Positions 15,741-23,940 of a stretch of 40,031 nt of DNA are shown in pieces; the first letter of the stretch is position 1, and every line of letters begins with the position of its first letter. The stretch comes from Clostridiaceae bacterium. GTDB taxonomy: Bacteria; Bacillota; Clostridia; Clostridiales; Clostridiaceae. The stretch is taken from the NCBI GenBank assembly GCA_014380625.1, contig JACMJL010000275.1:1-40031 (forward strand), written 5' to 3'. Below the pieces are notes generated by a model. That model saw nothing but the letters and a program-made list of their open reading frames with translations, did not search any database and was not told where the DNA came from. The position numbers and the translations under genes were made by a program.

Positions 15741-17028
15741 ATTTAACTAGTTTCGTTATCCTAAACATGTCATCTAACAAATACCAGTTTTGTGGAAAAG
15801 GTTGCCCTAAGGACCAATAACTAACCCCTCTTAACCCATATTCACTAACTAATTTAAATTTTGCCATAATACTTCTTGCATCTTCAAACCATACTACATG
15901 CTGAGCCCTGTCTTTACCGAAATAATTATAAAAAGGTGATTGTGATTGCATATCATATTTAATTATTGCATTAACGTTTGCAGCTCTTACCACTGCTTCT
16001 AAGCAACCAATCCCTTCTGCAAATTCTCCCTTAGGTATATATGGAAGAGTCCAATCATAGCCATACAAGGGAATTCCCATCATTATTTTTTTTCTTGGAA
16101 TGACAGATACTGCATAATTAATTACTTTCCTAACTTCATTTAATGGAGCTACAGCCATTGGTGGTCCACCTGACCATCCCCATTCATAGGTCATTATTAT
16201 TACAAAATCCACTATTTCTCCGTGTGCTCTATAATCATGAGCCCCATGCCAGGAACCCGACTGAATATCAAAGGTCTTTGGTGCTAATGCTGTAGCCACT
16301 ACCTTATTTTCTTTATGGAGAGCATCTACTGTCTTTCTTAAAAAATTATTGTATAGTTCTCTATTTATTGGAGTTATTCTCTCAAAATCAATTATTACTC
16401 CATAATATCCCTTTTCCCTTATTGCAATCAATATATTGTTTATTAGGGTTTGCTGAAGCTGATTTGACTTTAAAATATTATCTATAACCACAGTGTCAAA
16501 ATTACTCTCATTCAAATTTGTTATTGATAACATTAGTGCATTCTTATTTGCTTTTCCTATATTAACTATGGTTTCATCTTCCAGTTCAGTAAGTGACCCA
16601 TCTGCATTTACATGATGACTAAAAGGAGATAGGTATGTTAAGTATTCAGCAGATTCTTTTAACACTACAGTTTCTTTTTCAGGTGTTGAAGGTTGAATAA
16701 AGCCATTTGATTCGATTACTCCATAGTTTTTAGATCTATCAGGTATTCTAATCACTTGTCCTGGATTAATCACTTGTTCATTTGTGAATTTATTAAGCTC
16801 AATTATACTATCTACAGAAACTCCATACCTCTTTGATAGTGTCCACAAGGATTCTCCAGCTCTTAGAACATGGGTAGTTCCAGTGCTTGGTATTACAAGA
16901 GCCTGCCCAATTACAAGATGACTTTGTGCTTCAAGACCATTAACCTCTATTATACTATTTTGACTAACACCATAGGTTCTTGATAATGCCCAGGTACTAT
17001 CTCCAGGCCTAACTACATGAATTTTCAA
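15739..17028 (-). CDS. sleL: LysM-GH18 spore cortex hydrolase (SleL/YaaH-like)
   Basis: A 429-aa protein, the same size as Bacillus SleL/YaaH. It has two LysM peptidoglycan-binding domains (residues 2-47 and 51-95, HVVRPGDSTWALSRTYGVS and HVLRAGESLWTLSKRYGVS) and a GH18 domain (about 105-420). The GH18 acid lies in GVIIDFERI (Glu216 after Asp214), the form seen in this spore family rather than the full DxxDxDxE. Later strands include VDFVIIMTYEWGWSGGPPMA. There is no signal peptide, as expected for a protein placed on the spore from the mother cell. The start is TTG 17028 with AGAGGTG 5 nt upstream. Role: N-acetylglucosaminidase on cortex fragments during germination. Confidence 0.9.
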   Translation of the reverse strand: MKIHVVRPGDSTWALSRTYGVSQNSIIEVNGLEAQSHLVIGQALVIPSTGTTHVLRAGESLWTLSKRYGVSVDSIIELNKFTNEQVINPGQVIRIPDRSKNYGVIESNGFIQPSTPEKETVVLKESAEYLTYLSPFSHHVNADGSLTELEDETIVNIGKANKNALMLSITNLNESNFDTVVIDNILKSNQLQQTLINNILIAIREKGYYGVIIDFERITPINRELYNNFLRKTVDALHKENKVVATALAPKTFDIQSGSWHGAHDYRAHGEIVDFVIIMTYEWGWSGGPPMAVAPLNEVRKVINYAVSVIPRKKIMMGIPLYGYDWTLPYIPKGEFAEGIGCLEAVVRAANVNAIIKYDMQSQSPFYNYFGKDRAQHVVWFEDARSIMAKFKLVSEYGLRGVSYWSLGQPFPQNWYLLDDMFRITKLVK

Positions 17029-17103
17029 ATTTACACCTCTTCATTAAACTACATATCAGTACATACTATTCAATAAAGGAAGCTTTTGACACCACTATTT
17101 ATT

Positions 17104-17232
17104 TTATTTCAGCATTACATAAGAATATACAAATCTATTAGCATGTTCTATTTCATCATCATAAGCAAATTTAGTCTTTTCATTTCCATATAAATCCTCC
17201 AATAAGTATAAATGCTTGCTGTATAGTATGTA
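17104..17232 (-). pseudogene. Possible 3' fragment of a lost gene
   Basis: In the 344-bp gap upstream of the SleL-like gene, a 42-codon minus-strand stretch follows a stop and reads YILYSKHLYLLEDLYGNEK then TKFAYDDEIEHANRFVYSYV before TAA at 17104. It looks protein-like but has no recognised family. A GGAGG-ATG in another frame inside it opens only 13 codons. The rest of the gap holds only the hydE terminator. Confidence 0.3.
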
Positions 17233-17318
17233 TTAATGGAGTATTTAGTAATACTAATTGTATGTATCATAGTGGCTTACCATCATTTGTTATATTTATT
17301 AAACATACTAACAAATAT

Positions 17319-17365
17319 AAATAGGCTAACTCAAAATAAAATAATTATCTTGAGTTAGCCTATTT
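17319..17365 (-). terminator. Terminator of the proC-dapF-hydE operon
   Basis: A perfect 16-bp stem, AAATAGGCTAACTCAA with TTGAGTTAGCCTATTT, encloses a 15-nt AT-rich loop. It begins 8 bp after the hydE stop codon. Confidence 0.8.
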
Positions 17366-17372
17366 ATACTAA

Positions 17373-18407
17373 TTAACTTTCACTATTTTTTTTATGGAAT
17401 CCAAATCCTTCTGACACATCTCTACCTATACCTTTAATTTTTCCTGTAATGCAACCTCTACAATGTGCAGGGGTATCATTCACACAAATTTTACCTGGAT
17501 AAAGGGCATACCATTTTCTTGCTTCCCCTTCAGTGACATTTGGCATTACCACATTAGCACCACTTTTAAGGGCGATAATTCTACCTTGAGGATTTATAAC
17601 TTCCATAGCAGTGGTAGCAGGTATATTAATGTCAGGTAGCAACAATCTTGTTAGAGCCATTACCCTCAAACTTAAATCAAAATCTCCACCTTTTGAATGT
17701 TTTAAGGGAGTATCATTATTAGGTATGAAGGGTCCAATACCAATCATATCCGCGTCTATTTCCTTGAAAAATAAAATGTCATCTGCAAGTGATTCTATAG
17801 TTTGTCCTGGAAGTCCTACAAGACAACCTGTGCCTACTTCGTAGCCAAATTCCTTTAAGTCTTCTAGACATCTTTTTCTGTCTTCATGATTCATACCAGG
17901 GTCCATGTCTTCATAAAGCCTTTTGTCTGTTGTCTCAATTCTTAATAAGTACCTATCGGCGCCTGCGTCTCTATAAGCTTTATATTCCTCATAGGTTTTT
18001 TCACCAATACTTAAAGTAATAGCCATTTCAAGCTTCTTAATTTCTGTGACAATATAAGTAATCTTTTCTACTGTGTAATAATCATCTTCACCAGATTGTA
18101 AAACTACAGTTTTATATCCATAACCCTTAGCTTTTCTAGCTAGTTCAATTATTTCATCAGGTTGAAGCCTATATCTATTCACATTTTTGTTACTTGCTCT
18201 AAGTCCACAATACAAACATTTTTGCTTACATATATTTGAAAACTCTATAAGTCCTCGAAGTTGAACCTCGTCTCCTACATACTCTTTTCTTACCCTATCT
18301 GCAGCGTTAAAAAGTTCTTCCTGAATTTCATGGTTTTCCAGTAATAAAACTATTTCTGCCTTACTTAACTGATGTGTTTTTTCTGCTTTTTCTATTAGTT
18401 CTTTCAT
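17373..18407 (-). CDS. hydE: [FeFe]-hydrogenase maturase HydE
   Basis: A 344-aa radical SAM enzyme that helps build the dithiomethylamine-containing diiron site of [FeFe]-hydrogenase. The SAM-cluster motif is CKQKCLYC (Cys60, 64, 67). Near the C-terminus, C-x7-C-x2-C (CVNDTPAHCRGC) matches the second, non-essential cluster of Thermotoga HydE, which separates it from BioB and PylB. IGIGPFIPNNDTPLK is also typical. It is the last gene of an operon with proC and dapF, 35 bp after dapF. HydF, HydG and the hydrogenase are not in this window, so the maturation genes are scattered. Confidence 0.9.
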   Translation of the reverse strand: MKELIEKAEKTHQLSKAEIVLLLENHEIQEELFNAADRVRKEYVGDEVQLRGLIEFSNICKQKCLYCGLRASNKNVNRYRLQPDEIIELARKAKGYGYKTVVLQSGEDDYYTVEKITYIVTEIKKLEMAITLSIGEKTYEEYKAYRDAGADRYLLRIETTDKRLYEDMDPGMNHEDRKRCLEDLKEFGYEVGTGCLVGLPGQTIESLADDILFFKEIDADMIGIGPFIPNNDTPLKHSKGGDFDLSLRVMALTRLLLPDINIPATTAMEVINPQGRIIALKSGANVVMPNVTEGEARKWYALYPGKICVNDTPAHCRGCITGKIKGIGRDVSEGFGFHKKNSES

Positions 18408-18442
18408 TAAATCACCTACATTTTATAATTTGTACTCTTGTA

Positions 18443-19411
18443 TTATAATGTATCCTTAGCATACTCAGCAAGTTTATTATAATTATTAATATCCTCTAGA
18501 TAGTCCTTTTCATTAGTATATACAAAATCTAAAGGATAATCATAATTAAATTCTACTTCTCCCTGAAAGGTATAGGTTGCATTTCCCATAAGTTCCACAG
18601 AGTAATTCCCTAACTTATCTACCTTTGGTTGACACTTTACCATGCCACCTCTATTTACCACTGTAATTACACTATCTATTTTATTTATACCTAACAAACA
18701 ACTTACTAAAGAGGCCGAAGACATCCCGGTGCCACAAGCATTAGTTAATCCCACCCCTCTTTCATAGGTTTGAACATAGATTATGTTTTCTCCAAGAGGT
18801 TTAACAAAATTGAGATTAACCCCCCTAGGAAATATATTTTTATCCAAGTTTGCTTTTATACCAATTTCCTCTATAGCTTTTTCATCAATAGTATCCACAA
18901 TTGTAACAATGTGGGGATTGGGAATACTAAGTGCAGTAAATAGCAGTTCCTCAGATAAACCCTGAATCTTTTCATTTCTAAGGGTTTCTTTAGGAAATAT
19001 CATTGGAAGAGTTTCTAGTTGAAACCTTACAGGCTTTATAGCCACTTTGAAGGTCTTTACCCCTTGAAAAATGTCAGGAATTTTTTCAACCTCAAGATTT
19101 TCTTTTAAAGTTTCAATTAAGGCTTTATCCTTTTTTAATAATTCCAATGCATATCTAGCCAAACATCTTAGGCCATTTCCGCACATTTCTGCCTCAGACC
19201 CATCTGTATTAAACATTCTCATTCCAGCATCAACTTTATCACTCTTAGTAAAAAATAATATGCCGTCGGAACCTAAAGAACTTTTTCTATCACATAGTGT
19301 TTGAGACAATATAACTCTCTGTTCTTCTGAAAAGTTATAAGCATTACTCCATTCGTCTATTAAGATAAAATCATTACCTGACCCATGACATTTCAATATA
19401 TTTATAAGCAT
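18443..19411 (-). CDS. dapF: Diaminopimelate epimerase
   Basis: A 322-aa cytoplasmic, cofactor-independent epimerase converting LL- to meso-diaminopimelate for lysine and peptidoglycan synthesis. Both catalytic cysteines are visible: Cys77 in MCGNGLRC and Cys226 in TNACGTGMSS. KCHGSGNDFILID at the N-terminus is the usual signature. It is 40-50 residues longer than most DapF proteins because of a mid insert and a charged C-terminal tail (after about 285, NEKDYLEDINNYNKLAEY). It lies 15 bp after proC and 35 bp before hydE. Confidence 0.93.
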   Translation of the reverse strand: MLINILKCHGSGNDFILIDEWSNAYNFSEEQRVILSQTLCDRKSSLGSDGILFFTKSDKVDAGMRMFNTDGSEAEMCGNGLRCLARYALELLKKDKALIETLKENLEVEKIPDIFQGVKTFKVAIKPVRFQLETLPMIFPKETLRNEKIQGLSEELLFTALSIPNPHIVTIVDTIDEKAIEEIGIKANLDKNIFPRGVNLNFVKPLGENIIYVQTYERGVGLTNACGTGMSSASLVSCLLGINKIDSVITVVNRGGMVKCQPKVDKLGNYSVELMGNATYTFQGEVEFNYDYPLDFVYTNEKDYLEDINNYNKLAEYAKDTL

Positions 19412-19426
19412 TTTTATTCACCTCTT

Positions 19427-20230
19427 TTATTTCTGTGACATCTTTTTCGCCTTAGCAGTACAGCTTTCCATAGCTGCCATTATAGTTCCTCTAAAATTGT
19501 TGTTCTCTAAAGTGTATACAGCTTCAATAGTAGTTCCTCCAGGTGAGCAAACATTATCCTTTAATTCTCCTGGGTGCTTCCCTGATTCTAGTACCATCTT
19601 AGCTGCCCCTAGTACAGATTGAGCTGCCATTTTATATGCCTTGTCCCTTGGGATTCCAGAAAGTACTGCACCATCAGCTAAAGCTTCAATGAACATAAAT
19701 ACATAAGCTGGCGAGGAGCCACTTATAGCTGGAACTGCATCCATTAAACTTTCCTCAAGAGTTTCTGCTTTTCCAAAACTTTCAAAGATTTTAATAACTT
19801 CTAACTTTTCTTCTAAATTAATATATGAATTAAAACTTAATGCACTCATACCTTCTCCAACTAGCGCAGGGGTATTAGGCATAACTCTAACTAGTTTAAT
19901 AGCCTTTCCAAAAGCTCTTTCTACGAAGTCTATACTAATACCAGCTGCTATTGTTACTACAACTGCATTTGTCTTTATATGGTCTTTAATTTCCTCGATT
20001 ACAGTTCCATATTTATCAGGTTTAACTGAAAGCACAATAATATCTGAAAACCTTGCAACTTCTTTATTATCAACTGTAGTTTCTATTTTATATTTTTCTT
20101 TTACTGTTTTTAAGGTTTTTTCAAAATAATCACTACCCATGATTCTAACCGAAGGTAAATTATCAGAATTTAAAATTCCACTCATCATAGCTTCAGCCAT
20201 ATTTCCAGAGCCAATAAATCCTATATTCAT
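19427..20230 (-). CDS. proC: Pyrroline-5-carboxylate reductase
   Basis: A 267-aa cytoplasmic enzyme for the last step of proline synthesis, reducing 1-pyrroline-5-carboxylate with NAD(P)H. The Rossmann motif is NIGFIGSGNMAEAMMSGI, followed by MPNTPALVGEG and the C-terminal CSPGGTTIEAVYTLE. An in-frame ATG lies at 20248, but GAGGAG directly after it and 10 nt before ATG 20230 supports the shorter form. It is the first gene of the proC-dapF-hydE unit. Confidence 0.94.
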   Translation of the reverse strand: MNIGFIGSGNMAEAMMSGILNSDNLPSVRIMGSDYFEKTLKTVKEKYKIETTVDNKEVARFSDIIVLSVKPDKYGTVIEEIKDHIKTNAVVVTIAAGISIDFVERAFGKAIKLVRVMPNTPALVGEGMSALSFNSYINLEEKLEVIKIFESFGKAETLEESLMDAVPAISGSSPAYVFMFIEALADGAVLSGIPRDKAYKMAAQSVLGAAKMVLESGKHPGELKDNVCSPGGTTIEAVYTLENNNFRGTIMAAMESCTAKAKKMSQK

Positions 20231-20364
20231 AGTTAAATCACTCCTCATTATAATTTCATATAAACATTATATACATAATAATTAATAATTACCATGAATA
20301 ATAATTTAAAATTAATTGAAGACTATTAATTTAACTACATCTATTTTATGAAAGGTATAAAACT

Positions 20365-21342
20365 ATGAGTTTTTATAATTTAAAAAAGATATGGAATTCT
20401 GAAATTTATCAAGGTGGTAACAAAAAAACTAATTATTTTGAAGGCTGGTATTTTAAGATTGTAGATAAAGCAGCATTAAATGCTTTTTCAATTATACCAA
20501 GTGTCTCCTTTGGAAAATCCTCAAGTGAAGCAAAAGCATGTATTCAAATTTTAGATGGGAAAAATCAAAATTCCTATAATTTTGATTTTAACATTGAGGA
20601 TTTTCACTTTTCTAAAAATGCTTTTGAAATTAAAATAGAAGAAAATTATTTTTCTCAAAACAAACTATCTATTAATATTAATACTAATCCTATTATTAAA
20701 GGGGAACTATTTTTTATAGATCTAACACCTTGGCCAGCAACTTTTTGTTCTCCTGGGGTTATGGGTTGGTATACCTTTGTACCCTTTATGGAATGTTATC
20801 ATGGGATATTAAGTCTAACCCATAAAATCCAAGGTTTCCTTGAGATTGAAGGCACTAAAATAGATTTTACAGAGGGTAAAGGCTACATAGAAAAGGATTA
20901 TGGTTCATCTTTCCCAAAGTCCTGGGTTTGGATCCAATGCAACCATTTTAAAAATAATGACACATCGTTAATGTGTTCAATTGCAACCATACCCTTTCTT
21001 AAAGGGAGTTTTACAGGTTTTATTTGTGGGCTATATTTCAACAAAGACCTTTATATATTTGCCACTTATACAGGCACAAAGCTGGTTTATATCAGAACAG
21101 ATGGACCTACTGTCAGTTTTTGTTTAAGAAATAAAAGACAAGAATTACAGGTTGAAGGGGAAACGAAAAATACTGGCAGACTACTTTCTCCTAAAAATGG
21201 AATCATGGAAGGAGAAGTATTAGAAAGTCTTACTGCAGAAGTAAGCCTAAAACTTTATGAAATAACTGGAGAAACTAAAATTTTGATTTATGAAGACATT
21301 GGAATTAGTACTGGTATGGAGATAATGTGGGATTCTAAATAA
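20365..21342 (+). CDS. Tocopherol-cyclase-family protein
   Basis: A 325-aa protein of the Tocopherol_cycl family (PF14249), judged from memory by NYFEGWYFKIVDK near the N-terminus, YIEKDYGSSFPKSWVWIQCN in the middle, and the lipocalin-like beta-rich content. There is no signal peptide. Clostridia do not make tocopherol, so the chemistry must differ; bacterial members are uncharacterised, and a ligand-binding or lipid-related role is possible. AAAGG precedes ATG 20365. It stands alone on the plus strand, divergent from proC, with hairpin copy 2 just after its stop. Confidence 0.82.
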   Translation: MSFYNLKKIWNSEIYQGGNKKTNYFEGWYFKIVDKAALNAFSIIPSVSFGKSSSEAKACIQILDGKNQNSYNFDFNIEDFHFSKNAFEIKIEENYFSQNKLSININTNPIIKGELFFIDLTPWPATFCSPGVMGWYTFVPFMECYHGILSLTHKIQGFLEIEGTKIDFTEGKGYIEKDYGSSFPKSWVWIQCNHFKNNDTSLMCSIATIPFLKGSFTGFICGLYFNKDLYIFATYTGTKLVYIRTDGPTVSFCLRNKRQELQVEGETKNTGRLLSPKNGIMEGEVLESLTAEVSLKLYEITGETKILIYEDIGISTGMEIMWDSK

Positions 21343-21356
21343 AATAATTTCTCAAA

Positions 21357-21471
21357 ATACTATTTCCTGCGGCAGTGGATTTGATGTGCAGAGATTATCC
21401 AAGCGAGCCTTAGTCTTTCTTGGTACAGTCAGTTATCTATAACATCAAATTCCATGCTGCAGGATTTGTAT
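21357..21471. repeat. Hairpin element, copy 2
   Basis: An imperfect inverted repeat of about 115 bp. The left arm (21357-21386, CCTGCGGCAGTGGATTTGATG with one extra base) pairs with the right arm (21443-21471, CATCAAATTCCATGCTGCAG). The interior GTGCAGAGATTAT and TTAGTCTTTCTT match copy 1 at 2933-3033. As in copy 1 it occupies the space between two convergent genes. Confidence 0.75.
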
Positions 21472-21493
21472 ATCGAAAAAACACCTTAATTTC

Positions 21494-22129
21494 TTAAAAA
21501 GTTTCAGCGGTTTTAACAGCTAAATCAGTGGCTCCTTGAAGGATTTCATTAGCTTTATTAGGATCAGCTTGGATTCCCTCAATAAATATAGAACCGTCAA
21601 AGGTTATTCCTAAAAACATACAAATGCTTTTAATATATCTATTTCCCATTTCAAAATCCTTGGCTGGTCCCTCAGAATATACCCCTCCGCTAGCTTGAAT
21701 ATGCACCGCCTTTTTTCCTTTTAATAGACCTTCTGCACCATTTTGAGTATATTTAAAGGTCCTATTTACTATACAGATTGTGTCGATATATGCCTTCATC
21801 ATGGCAGGCACAGTAAAGTTCCACATTGGAGTTACAAAAATATACTTATCTGCAGCAATAAATTGATCTGTAAATTTATCTATTTTTTTTATCTTTTGCT
21901 GTTCATCCGTAGTTAGTACTCCAAAAGAAGTTCCTGAGGCCATTCTGCTCCATCCTTTTAATACATCCTTGTCAATTAATGGTACTCCCGCTTTAAAAGT
22001 ATCAATTTCAAATATATTATCGCCTGGATTTTTGATTTTATAAGCATTTAAAAACTCTCTGCCCACTTTTAAACTATAGGAATCTTTTTCACTTTTAGGA
22101 TTTGAAGTTATATATAACACTGTACTCAT
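21494..22129 (-). CDS. azoR: FMN-dependent NADH:quinone/azo reductase
   Basis: A 211-aa flavodoxin-like cytoplasmic reductase of the AzoR/AcpD family, which passes electrons from NADH through FMN to quinones, azo compounds or electrophiles. It shows the N-terminal phosphate-binding region (YITSNPKSEKDSYSLKVG), FVTPMWNFTVPAMMKAYIDT and the isoalloxazine-contacting QASGGVYSEGP. It lies 61 bp downstream of ric on the same strand with no obvious terminator between them, so it is probably expressed with ric from the FNR-box promoter. Confidence 0.9.
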   Translation of the reverse strand: MSTVLYITSNPKSEKDSYSLKVGREFLNAYKIKNPGDNIFEIDTFKAGVPLIDKDVLKGWSRMASGTSFGVLTTDEQQKIKKIDKFTDQFIAADKYIFVTPMWNFTVPAMMKAYIDTICIVNRTFKYTQNGAEGLLKGKKAVHIQASGGVYSEGPAKDFEMGNRYIKSICMFLGITFDGSIFIEGIQADPNKANEILQGATDLAVKTAETF

Positions 22130-22190
22130 AAATTCACCCTCTTCTTAAAATTATATCTATAGTTTTAATTATATGGCGAAGTTTTATGCA

Positions 22191-22907
22191 TTAGGCACCT
22201 AATTCTTTGGTCAATCTAGGGAATAATATATTATTTTCAATATGAATATGCTTAAATAAATCTCCTTCAAGCTCTATAAGCTTTGAATAAGTATATCTAT
22301 AAGTATTGCAACCATCTTCTGGAACGCTATACTCACTAGTTATCTTTCTTAATTCCTTTAATATATCTCCTGCACCTTCATGTTCTGCTTCAAGCTCTTT
22401 AATTTTATCAAGTGCCATTTTCAAGGTTTCCTTTGATCCATTCTCTTCATATTTTTTTATTAAAGGAAACACAATTTCTTCTTCTTTAATAAGATGACCT
22501 TCTAACTCAGTTTTCAAAGCATTAAATAGTTTATGAACTTTTGTTAATTCCTCACCATGATGCTCTCCATGAGCTCTTAGTATCTTAGTTGTAAGTTCAG
22601 CTATTTCAGGAAGAACCTTTGAAGTATATACATGATGAGTGTTTATAACATAATCTATCACCACGCTATATTTTTCTGTTCTCCAGTCCCGCTGTTCTAG
22701 TTTTACTTCTTCACTTTTATGGAATTCTTCATTTAATTTATTAAGGATTTCAGTTTCATTTAAATTCTTTTCCTTTATAGCTTCAGCTAGTGGTCTATTT
22801 CCCCCACAACAAAAATCTATACCATATACTTTAAATATTTCCATTGCCTTAGGAAATACTACCGCTATTTCTGCTATCTTCTGTGTACTATTAAATTCAT
22901 TATTCAT
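22191..22907 (-). CDS. ric: Iron-sulfur cluster repair di-iron protein (RIC/ScdA/YtfE)
   Basis: A 238-aa cytoplasmic protein that repairs Fe-S clusters after nitric oxide or oxidant damage. The N-terminal ScdA domain has GIDFCCGGNRPL. The hemerythrin-like domain has the spaced His and Glu ligands in INTHHVYTS, RAHGEHHGEEL, EGHLIKEEEIVFPL, EAEHEGAG and FKHIHIENNILFPRL. GGAGG precedes ATG 22907. It is followed by azoR, and an exact FNR-type site lies upstream, so induction by low oxygen or nitrosative stress through the neighbouring regulator is likely. Confidence 0.94.
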   Translation of the reverse strand: MNNEFNSTQKIAEIAVVFPKAMEIFKVYGIDFCCGGNRPLAEAIKEKNLNETEILNKLNEEFHKSEEVKLEQRDWRTEKYSVVIDYVINTHHVYTSKVLPEIAELTTKILRAHGEHHGEELTKVHKLFNALKTELEGHLIKEEEIVFPLIKKYEENGSKETLKMALDKIKELEAEHEGAGDILKELRKITSEYSVPEDGCNTYRYTYSKLIELEGDLFKHIHIENNILFPRLTKELGA

Positions 22908-22941
22908 TTTTAACTACCTCCACTATTTATTTGATGTCTCT

Positions 22942-22983
22942 ATTATAAGTTTTCAATAGTTATTATGCTTTGATTTAAATCAA
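22942..22983 (-). promoter_or_regulatory. FNR-box promoter of ric-azoR
   Basis: TTGATTTAAATCAA (22970-22983) is a perfect match to the FNR consensus TTGAT-N4-ATCAA. The -10 element TATAAT lies at 22947-22942. If transcription starts 7 nt beyond it (about 22935), the box centre (22976.5) falls at -41.5, the classic class II activation position. No independent -35 is present. Confidence 0.8.
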
Positions 22984-22990
22984 ATTATCT

Positions 22991-23028
22991 ATAAAAAAAC
23001 AGAAAGAACAAAGTTTATGTTCTTTCTG
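22991..23028 (-). terminator. Terminator of the FNR-like regulator gene
   Basis: A perfect 11-bp stem, CAGAAAGAACA/TGTTCTTTCTG, with a 7-nt loop, followed on the minus strand by TTTTTTTAT. It separates the regulator transcript from the ric promoter. Confidence 0.9.
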
Positions 23029-23043
23029 CATTTGCTTATACTC

Positions 23044-23745
23044 TTATGCCCTGTCCTTTAGCCGTTTCATGTCCTTAATAACAATTTTCTTATTTAAAAC
23101 CAGATCTATAATTCCCAGCTCTTGAAGTCCAGTTAGCTTTCTACTTAGGGTCTCTCTAGTAATCCCTATAAAATTGGCCATTTCTTCACGATTAAGTGGT
23201 ATATTTAGTTCCATTTCTCCATTACATTCACAGCCAAAGTCTCCTATAAAATTAATTAGCATACTGGCAATTCTAGCTTCTATGTCTTTAGTACTAAGCG
23301 TTTGAACTAACTTTTCAAGACTTACTACCCTATCATGTACATTTTCAAGCATTCTTAGTGCTATATCAGGATTTTTTCTTAAGATCCCATCAAAATCCTG
23401 CTTTGATATAGTACATAGTATAACATCCTCAAGAGCCTCAGCATTGAACTCAAAACTGCCCTTTTTAAGAAGGTTTAAGTCTCCGATGACATCTCCCTCA
23501 GAAAGTAAATATACTATCTGCTCCTTACTTTCTTTCGTATATTTAAATATTTTTATTTTACCAGTATTTATTATATATAATTTGTCGGATACATCTCCCT
23601 GTAAAAATATTATCTCGCCCTTTTTATATTTTTTGGTTATTACTAAATCAACAACATCCTTAAGTTCAACGTCCTTAAGCATTGAAAATATAGAAACTTT
23701 ATTAGAGCAATATTTGCCTGTGCAATAATCACAGTTTTTCTCCAT
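23044..23745 (-). CDS. FNR-like Crp-family regulator with four conserved cysteines
   Basis: A 233-aa transcription regulator: cyclic-nucleotide-type beta-roll (about 20-130), dimer helix, then winged helix (about 150-233). The recognition helix has ITRETLSRKL, the E-x-x-S-R pattern (Glu198, Ser201, Arg202) that reads TTGAT half-sites. Cys5, Cys8 and Cys13 plus Cys111 (DVILCTI) align with the four [4Fe-4S] ligands of E. coli FNR (Cys20, 23, 29 and 122) in spacing and context. Cys172 and Cys174 are extra. It therefore probably senses oxygen or NO through a cluster. The exact FNR box ahead of ric supports a direct regulator-target link. The gene is monocistronic, with its own terminator. Confidence 0.9.
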   Translation of the reverse strand: MEKNCDYCTGKYCSNKVSIFSMLKDVELKDVVDLVITKKYKKGEIIFLQGDVSDKLYIINTGKIKIFKYTKESKEQIVYLLSEGDVIGDLNLLKKGSFEFNAEALEDVILCTISKQDFDGILRKNPDIALRMLENVHDRVVSLEKLVQTLSTKDIEARIASMLINFIGDFGCECNGEMELNIPLNREEMANFIGITRETLSRKLTGLQELGIIDLVLNKKIVIKDMKRLKDRA

Positions 23746-23883
23746 TTTAATTCTCCTTTGTAAATAACGATAAAAAATTCTACTTTACTTTTTCAATAAT
23801 TTTAACACTAATTTTAACTGTGTACCACTACCCTCTGAGAAATATTTATTTTTGTAGATAAATTACAATTAATTATTAATAGG

Positions 23884-23928
23884 AAAAGGGAGCTGTAGCT
23901 CAAATATTATTTTGAGACAGCTCCTTTT
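23884..23928 (-). terminator. Terminator of the chitinase operon
   Basis: GGAGCTGT (23889-23896) pairs with ACAGCTCC (23917-23924) and CTCAAA pairs with TTTGAG inside it, broken by a 2-nt bulge. The flanks are T/A-rich. It starts 13 bp after the stop at 23941. Confidence 0.7.
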
Positions 23929-23940
23929 ATTAATAATCCT

